NCBI GenBank assembly: GCA_029204225.1 | Contig: CM055113.1 | Span: forward strand, 17,522,445 to 17,586,444 | Source: Diphasiastrum complanatum | Lineage: Eukaryota; Streptophyta; Lycopodiopsida; Lycopodiales; Lycopodiaceae | DNA: 64,000 bases | Direction: 5' to 3' | In this document: positions 34,691 through 45,430 of the stretch, in pieces | Position numbering within the stretch: position 1 is the stretch's first letter | How the letters are laid out: every line of letters starts with the position of its first letter | The notes under the pieces: model-generated | What the model saw: the letters and a program-made list of their open reading frames with translations, nothing else | What the model was told of the DNA's origin: nothing | The model's database searches: none | Made by a program: the position numbers and the translations under genes

Positions 34691-35340
34691 GCAAGCCTGA
34701 TCCAAATGATTTTTTATTTTTCTTTGTTTTTAATTTATTGTTTTCACTACTTATTTGTTAACTTCTTTTGGAAAAGACAGTATGAAACAAAAAAAATGAG
34801 AAAAGACTGATGAGCAAAAGTCAGAATGTCATCAGCTCAGAAAGTAGTCAGATCTTTATGGGAAAATGACTTGAGAAATTACTTTTTTGGTCATTTTTTG
34901 CACAGACTATGTTAGAATTGTTCGCCGAGTTCTCAGAAGTAAGATCCACCTCAGATATATCCATACTGAGTTGGGCGAACGTTCTTTTCACCAATTACTA
35001 CCTCTTTTTGAGTTAGGCGAATGATCAGCAATATGCCATTTTGGGAACCTTCGCCAAGCATCTTACTCTCCTCAGAAACCTTCGCTGACATGCCAGATGG
35101 ACTTAAATTTCCAAAATTAGATTGGCTATAGGTTCAAATCTTGCAAATTTGCATTTATGACAGTACTTGGGCGAAGATTCATCCTTCGCCAGACTTGAAA
35201 AACGTTTGGCGGATAGGTTCAGAGCTTCAAAAACTTTCGTTGAAATTTTTATGGCCTATTTTCACAGTATTGAGCAAGTCTGCAAATTTTTGTTCAGAAC
35301 TGATCAGCCAAACTAGTATTCTGTATAATGGACCCTCCAA
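34691..35340. other. Spacer of Ty3 element 4 with CCTTCGCC words
   Basis: Non-coding counterpart of 13911-14608 in opposite orientation. Contains GGGCGAACGTTC, AACCTTCGCC, AACCTTCGCTG and ATCCTTCGCC words (34975-35190), with the phrase GATCAGCAATATGCCATTTT shared with the element 2 spacer. Confidence 0.55.
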
Positions 35341-38062
35341 ATCCACCTATAAGTTGGCTGAATTCGATTCATTCCTCACTTGTGCTAGCAAAGCTCTTGC
35401 CACTTTTTCCAACAACCAAAGCCTTCAAAACTTTCTATACTGTTTTCTGATATACACTCGTGCTCATTATTCTCAATTTCTGTTCTTTCCATCATGTCTT
35501 CTACAGATACGTCTCAGTCACCTCGTTACACTATCCATCGTGATGTCCCATCTACAACGAATATCATGATCCTTCCTAGCACAAGCATGGTCACTCAGTG
35601 GATGACCCTTGCAGAGCCTCTGCTTATTACAATGGGTATTCATGAGAGAGCCTTCTCTCAACATGGATTTTATCACTCTTGCCTTTAGTATGTGGAAGGA
35701 GGAGAAATCCAAATTTTACATTACCTTCCAAGGAGCCACACACAAGGTGCGTATGACTGAGGCTGCCCTTGTTGCTATAGGGATAGCATCTGGTACCCAA
35801 GCCTCACCAAATGATAAGCAAGCCAAATAGGCTATTAAGCCTTATATTGACATTATCAATGATCTGCACTGGACTAATGACGACTATCTTCTAGAGGCCA
35901 TTACTGATCCTGCCATTCAGGCTGCTGCTCAGCTCCTCAACAATTTCCTAATGGTTGACAACCTCAAGAAAGACCGTATTACTTTCCAGATTTTGCATAG
36001 GATAGTTGAGTCTCGGGCCAAGATAGCCAAGGATCTTTTGGAACCATATAACTGGTTCAAGACTATCTTTGGAGAGCTCAAACGAGCCATCAAGATCAAT
36101 ACGAAGCAGCAATTTGCTGTTGGTCTGATGTTGTCACTCCTAGGAGCCTCCCACCTTGAAAATAAAATCCATGGTTTTAATATGGACGCCATGATTTCTA
36201 TCTATGAAGAGGCAGTTGCAGAGTCATCTCAATAGGCATCGAGCTCACATAGTCATCGTCGTCCATGCAGCAAGATCGTCATTCCTAACTCACCTTCCGC
36301 GTCACGATGTCGTACTAGGTAGACATCTTCAGCTGCGCTTCCACCCCCTGATGCGATTCGTACCGAACTACCTATTCCCCCTGTCTCTAATACTTCCTTC
36401 GCCTCTGCTTCCTCACAAGGTTAGTCTATGACAATTGGATCTTCCATTCTAGTCACAGCTGCCCCGCCCATCTCTTTTCCACAGATCCAAGTCATTTCTC
36501 CAACCACACAATCATTCAAGGACATGATCAATGATTCCAACCCACTGGGCCTAGCTAGATGAAACTTTTGTAATGCCCACCAACATGGGACCCTTTCAAC
36601 TCCAATTCCCTGGAAGAGAATTCAAACAGTTCCATGATACTGCTACTGGTTGTGATGATTATTTTTAGATCAACCAACAAGATCAAGTTGCAGTCGCACC
36701 AAACACCCTTAGAGTCGATCGTGCTATTATATCTCCAAAGTAGTTCGACGCCACAATACTAGAGGGTTTTGAAGTCGAAAATATATTTGAAGAAGAAGAA
36801 CCAGCCACACAATAGAGGCCAATTAGCACGATTCCTACCGAACCTCCTTTTGTTGCTCCTGCTACTACTATGCCTACTACCGTGGATTCTAGTGACGCAA
36901 TGGGTCTTGTTTCTAACCTTGCGCGCATGATCCAGACCATGATTGATGAAAAGAAAGATATGTCCAAGCGCATCGCCGATCTTGGGACAGAGAATACCCT
37001 GATTAGCTAGAAGGTTATTCAGATCAATTGCGAGCTGACGATTGCCAAACAACGTAAGGCAAAGTATGAAGCTGATTTGAAGAAGGCCAATGAGTCTGCT
37101 CAACAACTAGAAGACTATGTGGCAACCCTTCAGAATGCACTCACCACGGCGCAGGACAAGGTTGACAAGGCAGTCCAAGAATCCAAACAACAGGTCTTGT
37201 TGCTAGCCGGACAATTGGACTTAGCAGCATTGAAATGCGAACGACTTCAAGGTGAATTGGACGCGACAACCCTTGAACATGATTCCTACTTACAGACCCA
37301 AGTGCTTGATTGTCTAGTCACACCGGATGAGATCAAATATTTGTTTTGCAAAGTGGAAACCTACCATACTGCACTAGAGGGGTTTCAAGAAAAATTCAAT
37401 GAACTCAAAAGGACAACAACCACCGAGCTAGGCAAGGACAAAGCCATTATCAAGGATTATGAGAAAGTCGCCGCTCAGGTGTTGGAATCCGGGCCTCAAA
37501 TTCTAGTTCCATTAATGCCACAGTTCTCGCCTCAGCACAGGATCAGGACATAATGGATACATAGTTGGGTTCAAGCATGGAATAGGGTGGAGACCCCGAA
37601 GTCCAAGAAGAATAGCTAGTTCCACAGGAAACACAAGCAGGTCCATCTTCATCAATGACCACACCATTGTTCAAACGACCAATCAGCATCGAGGACCAGA
37701 TCTAGAGCTTTTTAGCGCAACATCCTCATGAGTCTTAGAGTGGTGGTTGGGTCCTCAGGTTTAAGACCTCTAAAATTGAAGTCGACAAAGAATTGGATAA
37801 GATACCCACATTGGAAGAGCAGCTGGCTTGGAGAGTTACAGTTTTTGCAAAAACTTTGGAATCTATTAGGAGTTATGTGGCCAGCCCTTGCCAATTGCAC
37901 GTAGATCCATATTACGTACCAATGTCGTGTAGGAATAAGTGGAAGGATTTGGGATTGGCCATGGACATCCATACGCCGAACTGGCCAATCATCCACCAAC
38001 CATATAGTTGGGAGATATCAGTGGACTTCCATCGAGTCCTACAAGCTTACCAGCGGGAGTAA
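35341..38062 (+). pseudogene. 3' extra ORF of Ty3 element 4 (longest copy)
   Basis: Plus strand. KLAEFDSFLTCASKALATFS at about 35360, then MSSTDTSQSPRYTIHRDVPS at 35494 and the helical domain (SMVTQWMTLAEPLL, WKEEKSKFYITFQG, LEAITDPAIQAAAQLLN, RAIKINTKQQFAVGLML) to about 36235. This is followed by a Ser/Pro-rich linker, FDATILEGFEVENIFEEEE (36750), a coiled coil (ESAQQLEDYVATLQNALTTA at 37086 onward) and a C-terminal conserved block (EQLAWRVTVFAKTLESIR, SCRNKWKDLGLAMDIHTP) to 38062. At least six stops or frameshifts (35680, 35828, 36233, 36670, 37010, 37550, 37618). This copy shows the full domain order. Function unknown; env-position placement suggests an Athila/Tat-like accessory protein. 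Confidence 0.7.
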
Positions 38063-38432
38063 TAGTCAGGCAATCGACGTTGTTCGCAAAAGATCTCACT
38101 CTCTTGGCATCCGTGGCAACGTGATGGGATGATTTCCTTCCTACTTTGGCATTCGATCCGAATAAGCCAATGGCATCAGAGAGTATTAAGGATCAGCTGT
38201 CGGTGGCCAGATTGTATTTTCGTGCAGCAATGATGGGAGGCTTTTGGGAATCTCGATTCACATCATCGGAGCCCACCGTTGTTTTTTGCTGCACAATTTA
38301 TATTTCAACACTCCCCGACTCGATTTCATGGAGAAGGTGCAGTATCATTTGATAAAGATTCGACATGATGCAAATAAACGCCCACAGTAACTACATCTCG
38401 CAGGTGTTCTGGGACCGCCACCAGTTTTGGTG
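38063..38432. other. 3' untranslated part of Ty3 element 4 and polypurine tract
   Basis: No protein similarity is recognised except short fragments. The end, TTTTGGTGGGGGATAC at about 38417-38432, is a G-rich tract of the kind that primes plus-strand synthesis and sits immediately before a TGTTGAAGGG LTR start. Confidence 0.5.
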
Positions 38433-38735
38433 GGGGATACTGTTGAAGGGTTTGCGGACCCGAGGCAACCCTAACCCTAGTTAATAAGTGAAAGGGATTT
38501 GGCACCCTGCGTGCATAAGTCCAACCCAATGATCACATAGTTATTTGATTAGTTCAAAGTCAATAAAAGGACTTTAGGCCTTTTTGCGAGACTTTTAATG
38601 TCGCAGGGCCTAAATGTCAAGTTAGTGAATAAAGTTGGGTTTCCCTTCAATTTTGGATGGTTTTCGCTCTTTTTTAAGTTTGAATAATTAGGGAGGCAGA
38701 AAAGGACCAATAGGATTCAACTAAATGTTTCAATG
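38433..38735 (+). repeat. 3' LTR of Ty3 element 4, truncated
   Basis: Starts TGTTGAAGGGTTTGCGGACC after the polypurine tract. Contains GGCACCCTGCGTGCATAAGT and CCAACCCAATGA, the blocks shared with LTRs at 21.38 and 12.4 kb. It loses identity at about 38735, where minus-strand Ty3 element 5 RNase H begins, so only the U3 start remains. Confidence 0.6.
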
Positions 38736-38740
38736 CATAG

Positions 38741-40305
38741 TGATCTACATGAAAAACAAAAGGATATCCTAAAAGTTAATGTCTAAATTTCTTTACTAAA
38801 TAAATCATTCCTAGTGCTTCATGCTCTATAGCAGAATAGTTCTTTTCTGATGCTGCAAGTTGTCTACCCGCATAATAAATTGGGTAATCTATATTTTGGT
38901 CATCTTTTTGACTAAGCACTACACCTATTGCAAATGATGATATGTCTACATATACATGGAACTTTTTAGCCCAATCTGGAAATCTAACTCCAGTTGCTTC
39001 TGCTAATGACTATTTTAACTTATCAAAATCTTGCTGATGGTCTTGTGACCAATGATACTCAACAAACTTTTCTAATAAGCTTGTTAAAGGAGTCACTACT
39101 ATGGCATAATCCTTAGTTATCCTACGATAATATCCTACGTGTCCTAGAAATCCTCTAAGCTCTCATAGATTAGTTGGTTCTAATAACTCTAAAATCATTT
39201 TTACTTTTTCAATGTCGGCTTAAATACCGTCCTTTGAAATTTTATGTCCTAACAAAATGCCTTCCCTCATCCCAAAATAACACTTGGCCAGATGCAATTT
39301 AAGAGATGTCTCTTGACATCTTCTCAATGTCTTCTCTAATGCGTCTAAATTTTCTTTAGTTGATGAATAGACACTTAAGTCGTCCACGAAAATTTCTAAA
39401 AACTTTCGTAAATTAAATGTTCGTCATCATACGTTGGAATGTGGCAAGTGCATTACAGACACCAAAGGGCATTCGCGTATACACTTATGTCCCCCAATCA
39501 GTGGTAAAAGTGGTCTTGGACCTATCTTCCTCCTTAATCAAAACTTGATTATAACCTGAGAATCCGTCTAAAAAGCTATAACGCTCATGACCAGCTACCT
39601 GGTCAAGAATAGTATTTGTATAAGGCAGAGGATGATAATCCTTTGCTGTAGCAGCATTTAGTTTTCTAAAATCTTGGCAAACTCTAATCTTGTCCGTCTT
39701 CTTCTTAGGTACTATAACTATTGGTGACACTCACTCACTGCTTAGAACATGATATATAATACCTGCTTTAGACATCTATCTAATTCATTTTTAACTAACA
39801 AAAAATACTTCGGATTTAATCTATATTGGCGCTGCCTAACAAGTATTGTTCCATGAATAAGATCTATTCTATGTTCTTCCCATTTAACTGGTATTCCTAT
39901 TAAATCATTCATCGACCAAGCAAATACGTTTTGATATTTCTGAAGAAGTAATATATACTCTTCACATTCCTGGTCTGATTGATGTTTATATAAATTCAAA
40001 ATTTTACCTTAATTAATTTCTATTTCTATATAATTTGTCTTACCTATCATTCTTTCGGTCAGGCTTGCTCGGGTTCCATCCAGAACTTCCCTCGACTCGG
40101 ATGTTGTTGGTAGTTCCATGTCCTCTTCCTCGTCAATCTCAAAACATTCTATGAAATTGATCCATGATTCAATAGGTCTGGCTAACACCTCCCCCCATCT
40201 CAAAAGGTGACCCCCTATTGGACTGGCTGTGAGAATGTCTTGAAAAAATATTTGTTTAGTAGACAAATTTCTAATAGCATATGCTTGATATAAAGGAAAT
40301 AACAC
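38741..40305 (-). pseudogene. Ty3 element 5 pol, distal part: linker, RT, RNase H start
   Basis: Minus strand from 40305: a linker (GGHLLRWGEVLARPIESWIN), then after a stop at about 40006 the RT: FAWSMNDLIGIPVKWEEHRI, RQRQYRLNPKY, SPIVIVPKKKT, VCQDFRKLNAATAKD, YSFLDGFSGYNQVLI, RMPFGVCNALATFQRMM, then frameshifted remnants of the active site (about 39380) and RNase H ending at about 38760 with EHEALGMIYLVKKF-like sequence. Several stops (39740, 39484, 39420, 39190) are present. It is a lineage distinct from elements 1-4. The 5' part of the same element lies at 54676-57690; a DNA transposon separates the two. Confidence 0.85.
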
Positions 40306-40648
40306 AAAATTTCATTGTGTACTACTGCTGTATTCCAATCTACAGCTTTCCCTCAATTTCTTCATAGTTTATAGGGACACTTTCCATTCTACGTTCTTCG
40401 ATTATTCATGTTAAGCAAAGTCCTTATGTATTGTAAAAACTGATCCTAATAATCAGAGATAATTGAATATTTTTGTAAGCAAGTAGAGTTTTTCTTGTTG
40501 AAATCTGTCAAATGAATAAGAATACATATTTTGAATGATTTTATTATTGAATATGGTGGCATATCTACTGGGTTTATGACAAAGAAATTCATAACGAACG
40601 TCTCTGTCTCTACAACTACACTAATACCCTTTAGCTCACCTATTGGTG
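40306..40648 (-). pseudogene. Ty3 element 5 second protease domain, C-terminal half
   Basis: The minus strand from 40648 reads TPIGELKGISVVVETETFVM then NFFVINPVDMPPY, the second half of a retropepsin-like domain. Read directly after the segment ending ...LADAFKC at 54676, it continues the same frame across the excised transposon and one copy of TGCA. This is the empty-site logic that proves the insertion. Downstream, to 40306, the frame is broken and adds no recognisable motif. Confidence 0.8.
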
Positions 40649-40652
40649 TGCA
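40649..40652. repeat. Target-site duplication TGCA, left
   Basis: TGCA directly outside the left inverted repeat, matching 54672-54675. TGCA is palindromic, so a shorter or longer duplication cannot be fully excluded, but the rejoined protease frame needs exactly one copy. Confidence 0.75.
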
Positions 40653-40685
40653 TTAGAGGAGTTCTCAATATCAAAAAGACCCTTT
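40653..40685 (+). repeat. Left terminal inverted repeat, 33 bp
   Basis: Starts TTAGAGGAGTTCTCAATATC and ends AAAAAGACCCTTT. Complementary to 54639-54671 at every base compared by eye. Confidence 0.9.
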
Positions 40686-41173
40686 AAGGAATGCCATGTA
40701 GGATATACAAAAATATCAAAATAAATAAAACAATATTGTTTATTTGCTTGCCCACACCACTCCCAAGGCCTCCCCAACTTCCAATGATCTAACCACAGTG
40801 TCTATAGTCACAGTTAAGAACTGTAAACAGTTCACAGTATAACTTGACTAAATTCAAAAATATTCCCTCCATTGGTTACAAAAAGGGCAATATTTTCACT
40901 GGATCTAGAATATGACCGCCATCCCCAAATTCGAATTAGGAAAAATTGCAAAATGTCTACATATGCATTCCTTCCACGAGAATGGAAATATGAGCGCCAA
41001 CTACCTATTGGAATGAAAAAATGAGTGGCATTTCCAAATTTGAATCAAGCATACAAGCATGGAGATTGGATTGATCGTACATAGTATATAATATAATTAA
41101 AGATGAGTATTTTGTTTTGCTTCATAGAATCTGGTCATAGTACTTTGATGCAACTGATTACTCTATTATTTTT
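40686..41173. other. Left subterminal region of the DNA transposon
   Basis: About 490 bp, AT-rich, no coding frame. It presumably holds the promoter of gene A and transposase-binding repeats; two similar 30-base phrases at 40900 and 41030 (ATGACCGCCATCCCCAAATT and ATGAGTGGCATTTCCAAATT, each followed by a CGAAT/TGAAT) could be such sites. Confidence 0.4.
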
Positions 41174-43824
41174 TTGATGATGACATTGTATCTTCTACAT
41201 GTGGATATCCCTGTTGATTTGGCACCTTTGCAGAGAAGAGGAGGCAAAGGAGTTCAAATATCTGCTGAAGATCGTTCTCGTTACAGGGCAAAAGGAAAGG
41301 AAAACGTGGATTTGTGGACAAATGGAACATTATATCCACAAGATCCAAGCACTTTGACACATCCCACATTCTCTTCAATAACTCATTTAGTTACATGGAT
41401 ATGCAATGGGCATAGTGGATTACTAGGATATTGTGAAAGATTGCAAAACCATGGAAAACAACTTTATATGAATAAAGTTCACTTTTTAGAAGGTGAGTTA
41501 ATTCGGATATCCTCTTATTGTCAGAATAGAGATTGTCATCTCCAAAAGACGTTAGAAGAAAATGAACAACTTAAAAAAAATACTGAATCATTATAGAAGA
41601 TAGCAATCAATATCAAATCAGAACTAGAGCAAATGCAATCAGTCTTACAGTCTATTCGTATTGAAAACTTACAATTACTAAAGAATGTGGATTTGGTAAA
41701 GAAGAAGGCTGAAAGTAAGAAGCGAAAGCGACAAAGTTGCAAGGATATTCAAACGCTTTCAAAAGGAGGTTATCGAAATAGAAAGATCCGTGCATTCAAG
41801 TAAGCATATTCTAAATTTTGTAAGTTTTTCAATGACATTTGGATTTAATTTTGGCTATGGTGATATTCTGTTAACTAACTGTTTTTTTTGCAGATCTGCA
41901 TTAGTAGCTCCTCGGAATATTAAAGACAATGCTTCACTAGGAATGTCATTGGGCACAATATTGACTTGCAAATCCACTGAGCGTATCATGATGAACAATA
42001 GGATTTCAAATGTAAAGTATAAAATAGCAGAGTCTTTGATAGTGGACATTCAAAATATTTTAGATAAGACTATAGTTCAAGGTGCTTATGATTTTGCAGG
42101 TATTAGTAGGGAAGCATATGCAACAATATTTAAACTAATTAGAGAAGCTTTTAAGCAAGTTCAAATTAGAAAAGTCCCAATCCCTAGGACATACCACTTG
42201 AAGAAAGAGAGGGATACATTAAACATAGGTATGCGTAAGATCACTGGAACTCCATTTCATATTGAGGAGGTGTATGAAACTGATGGAAGATCGATATTCT
42301 ATAATTCATCAAAAATTTATTTGTTGATCTAAATTACTTGCTGAGATACATCGTCACATTCTATGATATAATCTATGAAAAGGTGAATGACAAAATAATC
42401 ATAGTACTTAAGTTAAATGAGTCAGAAATTGTGAAAGGGAAGAAGATGGAAAGGGTTAGTATAACTCTCATGAATGGTGCTCTATCCCCAACAGAGAACC
42501 AAGAAGATTTCAAATTTAGTGTCCAATCAGAAAATGATATATGGTGGTTGGCAGCGTTTCAAGTAACTAGCCTCATTATTACATTACATTCATTGAATAG
42601 TATTAATACATTGTAAACGTAGTATGATTAATTCTTTGGATAGGTGCTGAAAGAGGATCATGATATATTATTATGGATATTCTCAAGGACATCTTATCCT
42701 AGGATCATCAAGGACCATATGGATGGAGGATTTCTCAATGTTCCAGGAGTTGGAGACTTCAATGTTGAATGGCACTTAGCAGGTGATTTGAAAACATTGA
42801 AATGTATGTATAACGTCTCTCACAGTGCTACATCAAAACACCCTTGTTTATACTACATGAAAATGGCAAAAGATGTAGCTAGGCGTACAGGAATTACTAG
42901 AGAATATGCAGATCCAAACTGGAATCCTGTGCTGCCTATCCCCTTAAAAAATGTGCATGTTTGTGCTCTTCATGCAGAAGTTAGATTAATAGAAAAGATC
43001 ATTTATCTTCATATAGTTTTTGCTTGGAATACTAAGCCGGCATCATTAGCAAAGGAAGCTATCTCTCGATTAGAAGATGTTTTATCAAAAGCAGGACTCC
43101 ATAAAGGACATGTCAAAATTCAAAAAGATGAAAAGCTTTTAGGAAAGAATGGAAACATGCCAACTAAGCCAAGCATAGGAGGAGCAAAAGCACCGCGTTT
43201 CCTATCAAATCATACTGGTAAGGCTTCTAATATTCAACACTCAGTCTGGCCAGATATTATTGCTGCCACTCAAAACTTCAAGAAAGATGGCAAAACTAGA
43301 GTACTAAAAGTTGATGTATGGAAAAAGATTGATAGTATGATTGTTATTTTAAGAAAAGTAAAATACTCTGATATCGATAAGAAAGCTGTCCAAAGGACTT
43401 GTGTCGAGTTTGTTAATGCAATATCAAAAGCATGGGGAGAAGATCACATCACTCATTACATGGTTAGTATAAAATTTTCAAAATGCTTTCAAATTTTCAT
43501 ATATATATAGATCTAAACATAAGACTAACATTATGATTTTGACATATGCAGCACATACTAAGAGATCATACATCATTTTTTGCAAATACATATGGAATCT
43601 TGAGTGTATGGTCATCACAAGGGATGGAGAAGTCACATTGGCAAGCACGAGCAGCATTTCATTGAAATACACAACAAGGAGGAACCAATGAAAAACGAAA
43701 CTACATTTGTCAATTGTTTCAGTGGTTTTACCGTAGAGTTCAGATTCGACATATAACAAAGTCCACACAATACAACAAGTTTAGAAAAGCATGCAAGTTC
43801 ATACAGGAAGAGAAAATTAGATGA
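41174..43824 (+). pseudogene. Gene A: DDE transposase-like protein (RAG1/Transib/Kolobok/CACTA-like fold)
   Basis: Four predicted exons: to 41799, 41894-42562, 42644-43462, 43552-43824. The N-terminal part has a coiled coil (HLQKTLEENEQLKK onward) and a basic patch (KKRKRQSCKD). Core: IIIVLKLNES then KMERVSITLMNG (strand of the first acidic residue; Asn at 42416-42418 where Asp might be expected); AGDLKTLKCMYNVSHSATSK then HPCLYY (Asp codon 42785-42787; the C-x2-C pair is C-L-Y-Y); VCALHAEVRLIEKI (conserved His); and VWSSQGMEKSHWQARAAFH then a stop and QQGG (Glu codon 43627-43629). This G-D-x-K...HPCxxC, L-H, QG-x-E-K layout is that of RNase H-fold transposases with a zinc-binding insert. Lesions: TAG 41594, a frameshift at the A run 42311-42315, TGA in exon 4. 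Start codon uncertain. Confidence 0.65.
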
Positions 43825-43965
43825 TTGTTGAGTAGAAGATCATCATGATATGTTCAGAATTGCTTTGCAAATTCATTGAACAAGAGAGGAGCAATACCCA
43901 ATGTAAATGTATTGATTGTATTATACAAAGTGTCAACTATTCATCATCAGATCTTGTATCAGATT

Positions 43966-45002
43966 CTATGGTAGTATTGTCATGAAGAAATCTCTGCTAG
44001 GGTATGCATCTAATAGATGTGCATTATCCTTATTTCCACTAAGCTCAATATAAGTGGAATACAATGAATAATGGGAGCTCCTTAAAGGAACATTCCCATC
44101 AGTAAAGCCTAAAATGTTCAAAACATAAGATCTTTTGACAAAAATGATTTTATTTGTCTTAATAAAATTTTGTCCTCCTAATTTAACTGCCATTATAAGA
44201 CTCTCCCCGACTGGGCTCAGCTTGGAATGAGCAATACAGATCTCACTCTTCAAGAAATGCCGAAGATAATGGCCCAGTCCACTGTCCCTCTGGAATGAGG
44301 ATGCGTGTTGTCTAAAACCACCTCGTCTCGCATCAAAATCATCAATTATGAGAGCATTCTGCAATAGGAAATATGTTAGCAAAAACACATTCAGTGATTG
44401 AAAACATTCAAATGCAAGGAAGATTAAACATTTACACATTCTTCATCATCAGCAGCAACCAAATCAGGATGATCAATATAATGACCACGTACTGAAGTGG
44501 AATCATCAGTGAAATGCATTAATGATGGACGAGGGAAGCCCATCTGGGATTGAAATGCCGTGAATTCTTCATCATATGGTTTGCCTCGCCCATCCTCATC
44601 TATATTTGATAAAGTCTTATTCAGACATTCTTCACCGGTCCTAAGACCCTCCTCATCATCAAAATCAATACCAGCAACAAGGTCATCTGTCTCAAAATCT
44701 ACAAAGTCGGAGAATTCGGAAGTTGTGTCGGATAGTAAGCATAGAACCTCGTCCTCATGATAGTCAAAAAATTTACATAAATCAGCAGTAGTAAAATATA
44801 CATCATCATTAATATAATATACAGACAAATTGAAAAGACATTTCAAATCCTCCATAGATTTGGATTCATCATCAGATGTATTTTGGCCAATGAAAGAATC
44901 CCGGAGAACATCAGTATTTAAATCAATGAAGTCACTTTCTTTATCAGGAGTGTCATGTCTCGTGTTCATTTGAGTGCTTATAAACACATGTCGCTCTCGC
45001 AT
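43966..45002 (-). CDS. Gene B: acidic two-exon orphan of the DNA transposon
   Basis: Exon 1 45002-44436, intron with GT...AG, exon 2 44358-43966; the joined frame is open with no internal stop, about 319 residues, making it the only intact gene of the element. I chose the ATG at 45000-45002; MNTRHDTPDKES at about 44968 is an alternative. Exon 1 is strongly acidic (TSEFSDFVDFETDD, AGIDFDDEEG, EDGRGKPYDEE). Exon 2 is more globular: DARRGGFRQHASSFQ, GHYLRHFLKSEICIAHSKL, FVKRSYVLNILGFTDG, HYSLYSTYIELSG. I do not recognise the family. The second exon contains alternating basic and hydrophobic stretches that could bind protein or DNA. It is convergent with gene A (142 bp between stops) and divergent from gene C, sharing a 428-bp intergenic region. 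Confidence 0.6.
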
Positions 45003-45430
45003 TCGGTCGTACAAATCCCACACGTGTAGTGTGACAGAGTGAAACGTGTCACACTCGCATTTGTCTGTACAACCCCCACACGTGTGACAGGACGTTCTTT
45101 CGCATGTGCAAACCCCGATATAAAATCACAAATTTCAATGATTTTTTTTCACTTTTTTTTCGCTCCGCATATCGCATTTGTGCGCGCCCTTCACGATCAA
45201 AATTCCTCCTACTACCTTCCATGCGCACAGGTCCGATACATCTTCCTACATGTCACCTCATATCGCACTTGCACGTCTTTCCTCAAATCTAATCGTTCTC
45301 TCTGATAATCGGCTCGCATAGGTCCGATATACGGTACATTCTGTCTGTACATAGCGGTCCTCTGCGAGTTCTTTATCATCCCTTCCTTCTCATCCTAACC
45401 TTCACGCACAAGTCTGCTATCACATAGTTC
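45003..45430. promoter_or_regulatory. Bidirectional intergenic region between genes B and C with CACACGTGTG repeats
   Basis: Head-to-head starts of B and C. Contains two similar blocks, CGGTCGTACAAATCCCACAC (45005) and TTGTCTGTACAACCCCCACA (45061), each followed by an ACACGTGT word and a GTGACAG word, and a third ACGTGTCACAC at 45045. CACGTG is the plant G-box core. The right half has repeated GCACAGGTCCGATA and GCATAGGTCCGATA words (45227, 45317). Promoter function is inferred from position. Confidence 0.5.

Noticed and set aside
45039-45305. Small plus-strand frames between genes B and C
   Set aside because: They have no domain, overlap the repeat words and are in the presumed promoter.
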